Assembly: GCA_017651315.1 (NCBI GenBank)
Contig: JAGCDE010000025.1
Span: 1 to 54,331, forward strand
Reading direction: 5' to 3'
DNA length: 54,331 nucleotides
Origin: Bacteroidaceae bacterium
GTDB taxonomy: Bacteria; Bacteroidota; Bacteroidia; Bacteroidales; Bacteroidaceae
This document shows, piece by piece, positions 24,191 through 33,800 of the stretch (within the stretch, counting starts at the first letter, position 1; every line of letters starts with the position of its first letter). The position numbers and the translations under genes are program-made. The notes under the pieces are model-generated. The model saw nothing but the letters and a program-made list of their open reading frames with translations, was not told where the DNA came from and searched no databases.

Positions 24191-27100
24191 TTACCACATT
24201 GTATTACCTGTACCAGAACCTATATAAAAGAAAAAAGAGTCATCCTGTCCATTATCTAGTACCCAAGGATATACCTTTCCATAATTATATTTCCATAGAT
24301 GATCGTGAGCCATCCTATTTTGAAAAGTATGCCTTATTTTTTCCGAATCCCATCCAATACGGAATGGGCCAAATCCCACTGATAGAATTCCGTGATGTTG
24401 TTTATCTATATCACCTCCATTAAAATGACGAATACCTTTTTCTATAATAATCCTTTCTTCATCTTCACTTGTCGAGCCTGTATGGAGATTCGTCTGTAAA
24501 GTAAACGGACCCCTCTTAATAGATACAGCTGCAGTCCTGTAACGATCGTCATTATCGTATTTCGGGACTCCTGGTAGTTTAACAAACAATTCTGTGTCAT
24601 TTTCATAAGTAGTCCTCCGGAAAGGCAACATACTGAGTGATACAGAATTTGTTGTTTGACTGTTTATTCCAGAAAATTTTGTTCCGCTATAATTAATATA
24701 GTAAGGTATACCATAAGGCAAGCCTTGGAAGCCCCATTCTCCTCCTTCTCTATATTCCCAACCGGAATTGCTACCATATGTTTTCCAAAAATACGTTTGT
24801 CCGTAGTGATTTCTATAGCTGATTGGAGAGCTTGTTGGTAATCCAACAGAAACATCAAATCCAAGTCCTAACTGATGTGTTCCCAAATGAACATCAACAT
24901 GAAGAGCGACAGGAGATAAAGCCTTCTGAACATTATAACCCTCTTCCGTTAGTAACAGAAACGCAACAGCTCCTACAATCAACCAAGATTCTCCGTAAGG
25001 ATCAGTATATTTCAACGGATTATTCAAACAGTACGAGTAGCGGTTGAAACTCTGTGAGAAACCGGGAAGCTGCACATACATGTCAGGACTCAGGAACCTG
25101 CCTATCAGCGGGTCATAAACCCTTCCGTTCATGTTTATCAGGTCGAAGCCGTCTATATGCTCGTGACCTGTGAAGCCCCTGCGGAACTCCAGGGTTGAGG
25201 TGGTCTGGGTGCGCTTGCCCCAGGCGTCGAACGACGCGCCCATGACCTTGGTGCCGCTGCTGTTGTACAGGGCCGTTATGCTGCCTAAGTGGTCGGTCTC
25301 AACGGCGTACGGCGTGTATGTGCTGGTGCGGCTGTCATAACGCACTATCCCGGACAGGCCGTCTGGCGTGTCCACATAGTAGGTGCGCAGAGTGTAGGCG
25401 GTCGTGCCGGGCTCCTGGTGGTAGCAGTTCTCATAGCCTACTCCGTAATAGGTGTAGTACTGCGTAACACCGTTCTTCTTGTAGTAGGTATAGCAACGCT
25501 CCAGGTCAGGGCCGTAGGTGATGGTGTACTTGTATGTGTCACTGCCTATCACGCTCGTGATCTCGCTCACCTTGCCCCAGGCGTTGTAGCTTACTGATTG
25601 GGTGTGCTCCGGGATGATACCTGACGCGTTCTCAACCGCCACCACTGCATGGGGCTTGGAAGAGCTGCTGTACTCGTATGAGCCTATGCCGGTCTTGGAG
25701 GTTATGTTACCGTTAGAGCCGTAGGTCATGTCAAGGGTGGTCTGGTTGCCCGTCTGCACTTTCTTGAGGCGGTCCAGCAGGTCGTAGGTGAACGTCTCGG
25801 TGGTGTTTCCCACCGTGCGGGAGGTGAGGTTACCCGTGACGGGGCTGAAGGTGTACGTCTCGCCGCGAAGGGTAGCGCTGTTCCTTGTCAGGGACATGGC
25901 GTTAAGCATGCCGTTGGAGTCAAGGGACGTGGTGCGGACAAACGGGTATGAGCCGTTCTGCAGGGCAAGGGAGGAGGTGGAGGAGGCACCGGTGTAGCCT
26001 GTCCTGCTCCACATCATGGCACCGGACACGGCGTTTATGCCGCTCACGTTGCCGTAGCTGTCATACGTGTAGGTGTCGGTCTTGTTTCCGGGGTGTGTCA
26101 CACTGGAGAGAAGGCCGTCAGTGGTGTAGCTGTATGTGGTGTTGTTGCCCATGTGCGATATTGTCGTTGTCCTGCCGTATGTGTCGTAAGCGTAACTTTT
26201 AGTCATGCTACCCTTGGTCTCCTGTACAAGGCGCATGGCACCAGTACCGGTCGTTCCGTAGGTGTAGGTTATCTGCTCGTTGCCGGCAGTTCGTGCCGTC
26301 ACGCGGCCAAGATAGTCATAAGTTGTTGAAAATGCAATACCTCGGCCGTCATTTCTGCTGATTTCACGGCCTAACGCGTCATAAGTGTATGTGGTGGTGC
26401 CCGCATCGGGGTCCGATAGCGAGGTACGGTTGCCTACCGCGTCATAACTGAACGTATAAGTGAGGCTGCCCACCGAAGTGCTCTCCGGCTGGCCGTTGGA
26501 GGTGTAGCTGTAGGTTATGTTCTGTGATGATGGGTCGGTGACACTGACCACATCACCCCATGCGTCGTATGCTGTGGTTACACTGCGGCCGTTATGAGTG
26601 ACGGTGACACGGCTGGTGACGATGCTGCCTGACTGAGGACCGGCATAGCTGTACGTGGTGACGGCATTGCCTGGGGCGGTCTCAGTCAGCACGCGCCCCC
26701 GGCTGTCATACGTATAGGTGGTGGAGAGGCTAAGGCTGCCTTCTGTGGAGGTCTGGCCACTAACCAGGCCCTTGCTGTTGTATGAGGTGGTGCTTGTAAG
26801 GGAGACGTTGTTGGGGCCAACGCTCTCTGTCCTGACCTCACGGCCACGGTTGTCATACCAGGTCTTGACCCACGGGCGGTGGCTGCCCTGCTCCAGAACG
26901 AAAAAGCGCTGGGCGGGGTCATGGGACCAGCCGCGGATGTAACGTATCTCGCCACAGCCGGGTATCCCGGTGAGAGTGAGGTTGCCCCAGCCGTCGTATG
27001 TATGGGTCACGGTGTTCTGGATGCTTGTGTTAACGCTGTCCTGTTCGGTGAGGACGTGGCCCCAGGTGTCGTAGGTGCGTCTCAGGACTGAGGATGAGGG

Positions 27101-30100
27101 GCTTGTGTATGTCCTCAGGGGGAAGCGGTGTGTGGAGTCGTATTTATGGTACGTGGTGAGCGTGGTGATGCCGGTGGCGCTTACCTGCTCGCTAAGGACG
27201 TTCCCCCACACATCGTAGGTGTAGTTTGTGGTCAGCTCAAGCGAGGTGCCCTGGTTGTCCTTGCGCTGGGTCACAAGGCCTGTTGCACTGTTGTAGAGAT
27301 ACTTGGTCTTGCGGCTGAAAAGGGAGCCGTCATCGGCGTGGGTCTGGGACGCGGTGACCGTTTCGGGACGGTAGGCTCCGCCGGACTGGGAGTAGCCGGC
27401 ATACACAGTCCTGCGGATCATGCCGTTCCCGTACGAGGACTGTTCCCTTATCATATAGCCGTATGTGGTGTTGTACGTGCGCGTGGTGGTGACGGTGTTG
27501 CCGTCAAGGTCGGTCGCCACGGTCTGGTAGGGATAGGCGAAATACTTCCTGTTCTGCTTGTCAACTACGGTGAAAGTGGTGGTGGACTGGGCGTTCAAGG
27601 AACCCACGGAGGTCTTGGTGTACGTGGCGGTGGGGATATAGCGGACGACGTCCCACTGCGTGACACCGCTCTCGGTGGTCACGCCCATGGTAGTGTTATC
27701 GGCTGTCACCTTGCTGAAGCCTAAGAGGCCACGGCCCTGGAGATGGGTCCTGAGACCCTCGTAGGAGTACAGGGTGGTCTGGCTGCCGGCGGCGCCGTTG
27801 TTTTCAACTGTCTGCCTGACAACATTCAACGGGATGGTGTAGCGAGGTGCGGGATAGGCATCGGTGCCTCCCTTGCTATATACCGCGGGATTGGAGAGTG
27901 TGGAGTACGTGATAGTGGTGGTGGCACCGAAATCGCCTGTAACGGAGGTCACCCTCCCGCTCTGGGCGGTAAGGCTGCTGTTCTTGTAAATACGCCAGAC
28001 AGGGGAGCTGTTAGAGTTGGAACCGTTGACACAGTCGTACCCGTAGTTGACGAGCTCGGCAAGGCCGTCGCCGTCAAAGTCGCCGGTCGTGTATCTGTTG
28101 GAATCAGCATCAGAGACCTTGTTGGATGTAGCATGATAGACCTGTGTAAGACCTGTACCCGTGGAACGCATCCAGTAGGTATGGGTCTTTTTGAACTCTC
28201 CGTAATAACCGTCAATACTCCACTTCCTTTCAAACACGGCTTTTGTTACCACGATGTCACTCCTCCCGTCACCGTCAAAATCAAATACGTCAACGTGGAA
28301 TCTGTCATCGTCGCCGCCAGTGAAACTCTGATCATAAAGGTCCAACGTACACGCCTCCATCCTCTCAAAGCTACCGTCGCCGTTGCTGAGATTGAAATAC
28401 CAGCTGCTGTTACCACTGCCGTTTGTCAATATATCAAGGAGACCGTCACCGTTGAAATCACCGGAAGTAACCATATTATAATTCTCCAGTTCCGTACCAT
28501 GATGATGGTACGCATTGTCAGTATAACCATTCACATAAAGCGGATTAGAATCAGCAATACTGCCACCGCAGTTCCATAGGACATCATATCCGTTGGCATA
28601 AAGTATCAACATATCTATCAGACCATTGCCATTCATATCCGAAAGGAAAATACGCCTCGGAGTAGACCTCAGATACAAGTCATAGTCAAGGGAGTATGAA
28701 AGGGGATCACCAAAAACATCAAGGATGGAGTACTCGGAAGGATCCACTGAACTGGACAGTATATGAAGCCTCCCACATCCGTAGGAGTCACGAACTGTTT
28801 CAAGGACAACTATGTCGGTTCTGCCGTCATTGTCTATGTCTGCTGCTGAATATAGCGGCGTGCAGTTATTCCTCAACATGGTCGCGGTGGCATTAGCATA
28901 ACTGTTGCCCCTGATAAAGATAAACTCGACATAATGTTCCAGGGTATCAGGAAAGGTACCTGTACTGAGCTTATTGTAACGGTGGCCTATCATGAGCTCA
29001 TTACTGCCGTCACCGTCAAAGTCAACAGTGGAGGTGCCGCCGATACTCGACTGCGCAAGGGCGTATAAATAATAATCAGAATATCCGGACGCAGTGGTAT
29101 AGGATGGGGTAACCGTCTGGTATATGGTATCATAGTAGTTCGTGTTTCCATTGGCTGCGGCCTGTGACAGGTATTTGTACAGATAGAGCTTCTTGTCGTC
29201 GCTGTCGTCTGACTGGCCGTAAGCTATCATGTCGTCAATACCGTCACCATTGAGGTCGCCTGACGCAACGGTAGGATCGTCAATGGTAGCGAACATGGTC
29301 GACATGTTCTGAAGGGCCAGGGAATTCGAGTTATAGCTGACGGAAGGCAGGTATGACCACCCCAGCTGCGTGGAGGGGAGAGTCTCGTTCTGGGCGTTCT
29401 TCTCAGTCACACTTACAAGGCGCGAGTACTTCAGAGAGGTGCCGTCACCCGTGGTGTTGTACGTCAAGGTGTATGTGCGGAACGTGGTGCCGCCGGTCTT
29501 GCCCGTGATGGTCTTGAGGCGTTTGCCCATACTGCCCTGCTGGCCGTCAAAACGTATCGGTATCACGTCACTGCGGCTCTCGTAGGTGAACTCTACCAGG
29601 TTGAAATGCGAAGTGTTCTGGGATGAGTTGCCACCGTAGGAGATCTGGTAGGGATACACGCAACTGTTGCTGGTAGTATAGCTGTACGTCATGTAGTTGC
29701 CCGTGGGCTGCTCGGCACGGCACAGGTACCACGAATGTATCCTCTGTGAATTGCCTACAGTGTATGACAGGCGCGAGTCGGTGGTGTAGCCGTAGCGGTA
29801 ATTCATGCCGTCCGGGGTCTGGACCTCATACCATGTGCTGTTAGACGTGGAGGTGCAGGTGCCGTGGGCTATGACACGGGTGAAAGGGTCGGACTCGGGG
29901 TTATAGACCGCGCCGTCCTGGCCCGCAGTGCCGGAGGAGAGGATGAGACGCACACCGTCAAGATAGAGCGCGTCATCGGCCAGGTACTTGAGACCCTGGG
30001 CGGTGGTGTCATGGTAGATGTCCCTTGGGCCGCGGGTGATGCAGGAAAGGCCGGAAAGGCCCGTGCCGTAACCGGCCATCCCGTTGCCGGACTGGCTGTT

Positions 30101-30949
30101 GTACGTGATGGATATGCTCGGCTGGAGGCCTCCCACGCCGACGGGTACCTCTATCGGGATGCTGCACACGGCACCACCCAACGGAGAGACGCTGAACCGG
30201 GTGCCCATGCCGCCCACGGCATTGCCCGGGTCGGTGCTGTAGGTGGAGGGAATGGAGGGATAGCCGTAGCCTGCCTCAACGTTGCCCGTTATGTTGGTTT
30301 TGATTATTCCATTCGTGGAATAACCCTCTGACACCACGTAATAGGTGCCTGCCGCGAGCTGGCGGCGGATGAAAGCCTGACGGGTGTCAAAGCAATGCCC
30401 GTCGCCTGAATAGTCATTGTTGGATTCTATCAATGTGCCAGAAGAGTCAAGAAGCGACATGTACGTGTCGAAAACATTGGAACCGTCATGGGTTATGGTG
30501 ACACTCATGGACACCGTCAAAGTGAATTTATAGAATATGTCATTTTCATTGCGCCCCACGTATTGGTTGGAATAGTCCTGGGTGTTAAGGATACTGGAGT
30601 AACTGAAGGCATCGGACTTGCTACCTATATCTATTGGATTCGAAAAGAAATCTCCTACTGGTATGTCTGGATCAAAAGGGCTGGGTGGGTCATCGGGGTC
30701 CGGATTGGGGTTGTTGGGGTCCTGACGGTCATTGCCACCCTCACCGGAGTCGTCGCCGACATCAAACGGGGAGTCAGGGCCATTCGTGCGGATAGTGTCA
30801 CTGGCGGCACCGGGAATGTCAGCATAAGTGGTGTCGGGCGCATCTATTCCCGTGCTGTCCGCGGGGAAAGGAATATCCGAGGACTGGGACTGAAGCTGTA
30901 TGCACTGTAACGACAGAGCAACGACAAAGAGAATGCTTTTCGCTTTCAT
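24191..30949 (-). CDS. Large secreted Rhs/SpvB-type polymorphic toxin
   Basis: 2252 residues. Order: Sec signal peptide (1-22); Pro/Asp-rich linker (24-97); PPC-like beta domain (about 100-225); SpvB-like segment (GLQPSISITYNSQSGNGMAG, about 270-290); at least seven calcium-type DxNxDG loops of FG-GAP/VCBS repeats (about 565-1000; e.g. DLNGDGIDD, DFDGDGRSD); TcdB-middle-like region; many YD repeats (about 1300-1900; GNRTSLSDPDAGTTTYTYDALGR type); Rhs core ending YTDPYG (1981-1986); then a 266-residue variable tip with DRYRTAAVSIKRG and IGWDSEKIRHTFQNRMAHD, resembling polymorphic toxin type 23. GC falls sharply in the tip. Immunity candidate directly downstream; YD/T9SS and DUF3244 genes upstream. 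Confidence 0.93.
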   Translation of the reverse strand: MKAKSILFVVALSLQCIQLQSQSSDIPFPADSTGIDAPDTTYADIPGAASDTIRTNGPDSPFDVGDDSGEGGNDRQDPNNPNPDPDDPPSPFDPDIPVGDFFSNPIDIGSKSDAFSYSSILNTQDYSNQYVGRNENDIFYKFTLTVSMSVTITHDGSNVFDTYMSLLDSSGTLIESNNDYSGDGHCFDTRQAFIRRQLAAGTYYVVSEGYSTNGIIKTNITGNVEAGYGYPSIPSTYSTDPGNAVGGMGTRFSVSPLGGAVCSIPIEVPVGVGGLQPSISITYNSQSGNGMAGYGTGLSGLSCITRGPRDIYHDTTAQGLKYLADDALYLDGVRLILSSGTAGQDGAVYNPESDPFTRVIAHGTCTSTSNSTWYEVQTPDGMNYRYGYTTDSRLSYTVGNSQRIHSWYLCRAEQPTGNYMTYSYTTSNSCVYPYQISYGGNSSQNTSHFNLVEFTYESRSDVIPIRFDGQQGSMGKRLKTITGKTGGTTFRTYTLTYNTTGDGTSLKYSRLVSVTEKNAQNETLPSTQLGWSYLPSVSYNSNSLALQNMSTMFATIDDPTVASGDLNGDGIDDMIAYGQSDDSDDKKLYLYKYLSQAAANGNTNYYDTIYQTVTPSYTTASGYSDYYLYALAQSSIGGTSTVDFDGDGSNELMIGHRYNKLSTGTFPDTLEHYVEFIFIRGNSYANATATMLRNNCTPLYSAADIDNDGRTDIVVLETVRDSYGCGRLHILSSSVDPSEYSILDVFGDPLSYSLDYDLYLRSTPRRIFLSDMNGNGLIDMLILYANGYDVLWNCGGSIADSNPLYVNGYTDNAYHHHGTELENYNMVTSGDFNGDGLLDILTNGSGNSSWYFNLSNGDGSFERMEACTLDLYDQSFTGGDDDRFHVDVFDFDGDGRSDIVVTKAVFERKWSIDGYYGEFKKTHTYWMRSTGTGLTQVYHATSNKVSDADSNRYTTGDFDGDGLAELVNYGYDCVNGSNSNSSPVWRIYKNSSLTAQSGRVTSVTGDFGATTTITYSTLSNPAVYSKGGTDAYPAPRYTIPLNVVRQTVENNGAAGSQTTLYSYEGLRTHLQGRGLLGFSKVTADNTTMGVTTESGVTQWDVVRYIPTATYTKTSVGSLNAQSTTTFTVVDKQNRKYFAYPYQTVATDLDGNTVTTTRTYNTTYGYMIREQSSYGNGMIRRTVYAGYSQSGGAYRPETVTASQTHADDGSLFSRKTKYLYNSATGLVTQRKDNQGTSLELTTNYTYDVWGNVLSEQVSATGITTLTTYHKYDSTHRFPLRTYTSPSSSVLRRTYDTWGHVLTEQDSVNTSIQNTVTHTYDGWGNLTLTGIPGCGEIRYIRGWSHDPAQRFFVLEQGSHRPWVKTWYDNRGREVRTESVGPNNVSLTSTTSYNSKGLVSGQTSTEGSLSLSTTYTYDSRGRVLTETAPGNAVTTYSYAGPQSGSIVTSRVTVTHNGRSVTTAYDAWGDVVSVTDPSSQNITYSYTSNGQPESTSVGSLTYTFSYDAVGNRTSLSDPDAGTTTYTYDALGREISRNDGRGIAFSTTYDYLGRVTARTAGNEQITYTYGTTGTGAMRLVQETKGSMTKSYAYDTYGRTTTISHMGNNTTYSYTTDGLLSSVTHPGNKTDTYTYDSYGNVSGINAVSGAMMWSRTGYTGASSTSSLALQNGSYPFVRTTSLDSNGMLNAMSLTRNSATLRGETYTFSPVTGNLTSRTVGNTTETFTYDLLDRLKKVQTGNQTTLDMTYGSNGNITSKTGIGSYEYSSSSKPHAVVAVENASGIIPEHTQSVSYNAWGKVSEITSVIGSDTYKYTITYGPDLERCYTYYKKNGVTQYYTYYGVGYENCYHQEPGTTAYTLRTYYVDTPDGLSGIVRYDSRTSTYTPYAVETDHLGSITALYNSSGTKVMGASFDAWGKRTQTTSTLEFRRGFTGHEHIDGFDLINMNGRVYDPLIGRFLSPDMYVQLPGFSQSFNRYSYCLNNPLKYTDPYGESWLIVGAVAFLLLTEEGYNVQKALSPVALHVDVHLGTHQLGLGFDVSVGLPTSSPISYRNHYGQTYFWKTYGSNSGWEYREGGEWGFQGLPYGIPYYINYSGTKFSGINSQTTNSVSLSMLPFRRTTYENDTELFVKLPGVPKYDNDDRYRTAAVSIKRGPFTLQTNLHTGSTSEDEERIIIEKGIRHFNGGDIDKQHHGILSVGFGPFRIGWDSEKIRHTFQNRMAHDHLWKYNYGKVYPWVLDNGQDDSFFFYIGSGTGNTMW

Positions 30950-30976
30950 AACACAAAGGACTTTACGGTTAACTGG

Positions 30977-31423
30977 TTACTTCTTTATTATCTTCCAGGT
31001 ACTGGTCTTGTCATCCAGAACGATGATGAAATAATAGACGGCCGACGGGTAACCCGTCAGGTCTATCTCATTGGAGTCCGAGAGCGGGTTGACGTTCATC
31101 AGCAGCTGGCCGGACTGGTTGTAGGCCGACAGGGAGGAACGGCCGACACGCTCCATACCCGTGATGTCGATCTTAAGCAGTCCCTCGGTGGGATTGGGAT
31201 AGACGGTCACCTTATTATATACCGAGAGCGTATCCGAGTATTCCTCGGGGAACTCGGACTCGCCGTCCACCACAGAACGCGTCCTATAGACTATCTCCTT
31301 CTCGCGCAGGGTGCGGTTACCGGAGGCATCGTAGGTATAGACTATGCGGTCGGCGCGGACTGTATTGAAGTTCAGTAAGAACAAAATAAGAATGACTGGA
31401 ATGTGAAACCGGTTCTTTTTCAT
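30977..31423 (-). CDS. Small secreted protein: one YD repeat plus type IX sorting domain
   Basis: 148 residues from MKKNRFHI (31423). Signal peptide to about residue 24 (FNTVRA). The mature N-terminus IVYTYDASGNRTLREKEI is a single Rhs/YD repeat. Residues about 70-148 form a T9SS type A C-terminal domain: VTVYPNPTEGLLKIDI, LSAYNQSGQLLM, IDLTGYPSAVYYFIIVL, ending TWKIIKK. T9SS substrates are sent through the outer membrane and anchored or released. It sits 27 bases upstream of the large rhs gene, on the same strand, so the pair is probably co-transcribed; a role in display of the toxin is conjecture. Confidence 0.85.
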   Translation of the reverse strand: MKKNRFHIPVILILFLLNFNTVRADRIVYTYDASGNRTLREKEIVYRTRSVVDGESEFPEEYSDTLSVYNKVTVYPNPTEGLLKIDITGMERVGRSSLSAYNQSGQLLMNVNPLSDSNEIDLTGYPSAVYYFIIVLDDKTSTWKIIKK

Positions 31424-31493
31424 CTTCAAAATCAATTAAGGTTAAAAACTAAGAACAGGAAAATAGCATAACAGTGTATGACGAACGCATACA

Positions 31494-31874
31494 CTATAAC
31501 ACATAATCACCATAATAGGAACTGCCATCCGAGAGCGTGAAAGTAAGTCTGTAAATGCCAGCATCGGAAGGAACTGCAATCTGGAGCATATTACTGTTGC
31601 TGCTGTCACTCCATTGCATGTTGTCACTCCTACGAGTAACAGTCCCATTAATGAAAGTAATGTCACTACCACCTACTATATATACATATCCGTCTTGATA
31701 GAAGCAATGCAGTTGATCAACTGAACGTGGACGTGGAGAATTACCAGAACTGGTTAGAACAATTTCACTATAGTCATCGCCATCTGGTATGAATGCCAGT
31801 ACACTTGAATTAATGATACTCAACACTATTAAAAGTGTCATAAATCTAAATTTGTTTTTTCTGATTGATCTCAT
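31494..31874 (-). CDS. Secreted DUF3244-like small protein
   Basis: 126 residues with signal peptide (to about residue 27, VLAFIP). The mature part is a single Ig-like beta domain: RSVDQLHCFYQDGYVYIVGG, then a C-terminal strand pair GIYRLTFTLSDGSSYYGDYVL typical of DUF3244 proteins in Bacteroidales. First gene of the presumed toxin operon, 70 bases before the YD/T9SS gene, downstream of a TATATTTG box. Function unknown; related proteins recur beside TPR regulators and Rhs genes, as far as I recall. Confidence 0.75.
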   Translation of the reverse strand: MRSIRKNKFRFMTLLIVLSIINSSVLAFIPDGDDYSEIVLTSSGNSPRPRSVDQLHCFYQDGYVYIVGGSDITFINGTVTRRSDNMQWSDSSNSNMLQIAVPSDAGIYRLTFTLSDGSSYYGDYVL

Positions 31875-31896
31875 AAGTCATAATAATTGGTCACGA

Positions 31897-31904
31897 CAAA
31901 TATA
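31897..31904 (-). promoter_or_regulatory. -7 promoter box before the DUF3244-like gene
   Basis: Minus-strand TATATTTG lies 22 bases before the ATG at 31874 and fits TAnnTTTG. No well-spaced TTTG -33 box is present, which would suit an activator-dependent promoter; the TPR regulator gene upstream is the obvious candidate. Confidence 0.45.
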
Positions 31905-32090
31905 TATGTATTATGAGTCCAAAACGCTTGAAATCACGAAAAACAATCGGACATTTATATCACACACCAATTTGATTATCAACATATTACGAATAGTTAA
32001 AAAATGCAGATTGGACACATAAGCTACATTGTGCTGTAAACCAGCACTTTAAAAGGCCACCTGTAATGTGAACTCAGATAGTCATTATGG

Positions 32091-33791
32091 CTACAATAAG
32101 GATGTCAGTTCATGGTAAAGAACAGTATTTGTTTTCTCAAGACGGGAAAGGATACGTGTCTTTTTCTTATACACATTATCTATTGTCTCACCAGTAAGCA
32201 CATTTATGGATTTGGCCGAGAAGCCTGCAAGATACAGCCTTATGAGCATGATGTCCCTCTTCTCAAGCCAATCTATTTCGGTGGTCAGTTTTCCAAGGAT
32301 ATTGTCAAAAGTTGAGTTAATCATTTTGTCCAGGTCGGAAATGCTTGCTGGGGACATCATCTCTTTTATGGAACTTTCGGCCTTAAGATACATCTCATCC
32401 TTCCTCCTTCTGGTCACCTTACTGCCATAGAAACCTGTACAAAGGTCATTCAGGTCCGCAAACTGGTTGCGGAACAGTTTCTTGAGTTGAACGTGCATCT
32501 CAGCCGATTTGGCAGACGAGCGGTCCAGCAGGTCAATCTGCTCCCTGATGGTTGTCACCAGCTCCAGCTGTTTCTGTTCACTCTTGCGTCTCTCATTCAT
32601 ATATACCATGAACAGGATAATAAAGACAAACGCAGAAACAACAAGTACAAGTATCAGCACAATACTTTTCAGCTTGGATTTCAAATATGCAATATCAAGT
32701 AATGACTTGTATAAATCATTAGAACCTTCCGAAATAGGTTGTTTAAGGAGATTTATAGTCTGTTTATTCTGATATATCACAGTACACCTGTAATACATCA
32801 ATGCGCTGTCAGGATTCCCCATCCTTTCATGCAATACAGACATGTTATACATTATGCTTATGGAATCATTCAGTGAGGGATTACATTCCAACGCTTTGGT
32901 AATACAATCTTTAGCTATGGAAAGATTGTCAAGGGAAAGATAATATTCTGCCATGGAAGACATAAACCCTGCATATTCCGGCAATGTCCCAAATTTTTCA
33001 TGATAATGTTCTGTATAGTCTTTAACACCTGTAGAATCATTGTTCTTAATTGCAATGGTTGCAAGATTAATAAGACAATCCGAAACAAGACCATCCTCAT
33101 TATTGGATTCAGCCCATTCCAAGACTTTCTTGAACAAATCGGAACTACTATCATATTCTCGTTTTTCAATTAAGCATCTACCCATGTCACGCTCTCCATA
33201 TCTGGCATATAACTCCAGATTGGCATTCCTGTAGTTCTCTATTGCCAACCCGAAATAATACTGGGCCTTGTCAAAATCAAACGAATGAAAAAACACATCG
33301 CCCAACTGCGAGTAAAGCAGTCCTTTTTCATAACAGCCCACTTTCCGCTTGGACAGTATCTCGGCCTTTGTCAATGATAGGGCGGCTTTCTGGTATTGTC
33401 TTGAGTTGTTATAGATACAGCCCTGATAATAGTATGACAGAAAACTGTGATAATCGTCATTCGTGTTCGAATAGTAATTCACGGCAATGTTGATGAGTGA
33501 GTCACTGGTATCATCAATGAACAGTTTGTACCGCGCCTGTGACACGAGCAAGGCATAATGTGCTGAATCTTTCCGCGAGCTGAGTGATACGGGATCTACC
33601 TCTTTCAGAATAGCATACGCCTGTCCGGTGCTGTCATTCATCAGGTGCTCCGCCCTCTCAAACTGTTTTTGCACTTTACCGCCATCTGGACCCGAACAAC
33701 CTGCAAACAGAAACTGTGCACATACTGCTGATGCGCAAACAAGCATCATCATCGGCCTGACAGCCTTGAAAAAACTGATTCTACTGCTCAT
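32091..33791 (-). CDS. TPR membrane regulator with C-terminal helix-turn-helix
   Basis: 566 residues. Signal/lipobox-like N-terminus (FAGC, Cys32), TPR repeats across about residues 45-350 (e.g. ALSLTKAEILSK, KAQYYFGLAIENY), one membrane segment (about 375-397), a coiled coil, and a C-terminal region (about 505-560; LIRLYLAGFSAKSINVL then VYKKKTRILSRLEK) that matches the LuxR-like helix-turn-helix of Bacteroidales TPR regulators. Such proteins sense outside the inner membrane and act on nearby promoters. Directly upstream of and collinear with the DUF3244/YD-T9SS/rhs genes, hence the likely controller. Nine bases separate it from the hipA stop. Confidence 0.85.
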   Translation of the reverse strand: MSSRISFFKAVRPMMMLVCASAVCAQFLFAGCSGPDGGKVQKQFERAEHLMNDSTGQAYAILKEVDPVSLSSRKDSAHYALLVSQARYKLFIDDTSDSLINIAVNYYSNTNDDYHSFLSYYYQGCIYNNSRQYQKAALSLTKAEILSKRKVGCYEKGLLYSQLGDVFFHSFDFDKAQYYFGLAIENYRNANLELYARYGERDMGRCLIEKREYDSSSDLFKKVLEWAESNNEDGLVSDCLINLATIAIKNNDSTGVKDYTEHYHEKFGTLPEYAGFMSSMAEYYLSLDNLSIAKDCITKALECNPSLNDSISIMYNMSVLHERMGNPDSALMYYRCTVIYQNKQTINLLKQPISEGSNDLYKSLLDIAYLKSKLKSIVLILVLVVSAFVFIILFMVYMNERRKSEQKQLELVTTIREQIDLLDRSSAKSAEMHVQLKKLFRNQFADLNDLCTGFYGSKVTRRRKDEMYLKAESSIKEMMSPASISDLDKMINSTFDNILGKLTTEIDWLEKRDIMLIRLYLAGFSAKSINVLTGETIDNVYKKKTRILSRLEKTNTVLYHELTSLL

Positions 33792-33800
33792 AATTCACTA

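Noticed and set aside
26686-30910. Long open frames antisense to the Rhs gene (e.g. 27128-27724, 27743-28579, 30488-30910 plus)
   Set aside because: They mirror the repetitive, stop-poor codons of the Rhs gene, have no promoter or recognisable domain, and vary with its repeats.
22229-31423. Type VI secretion Rhs (PAAR/VgrG-linked)
   Set aside because: The Rhs protein has a Sec signal and SpvB-like N-terminus; no PAAR, VgrG, Hcp or EagR-like gene is present in the window.
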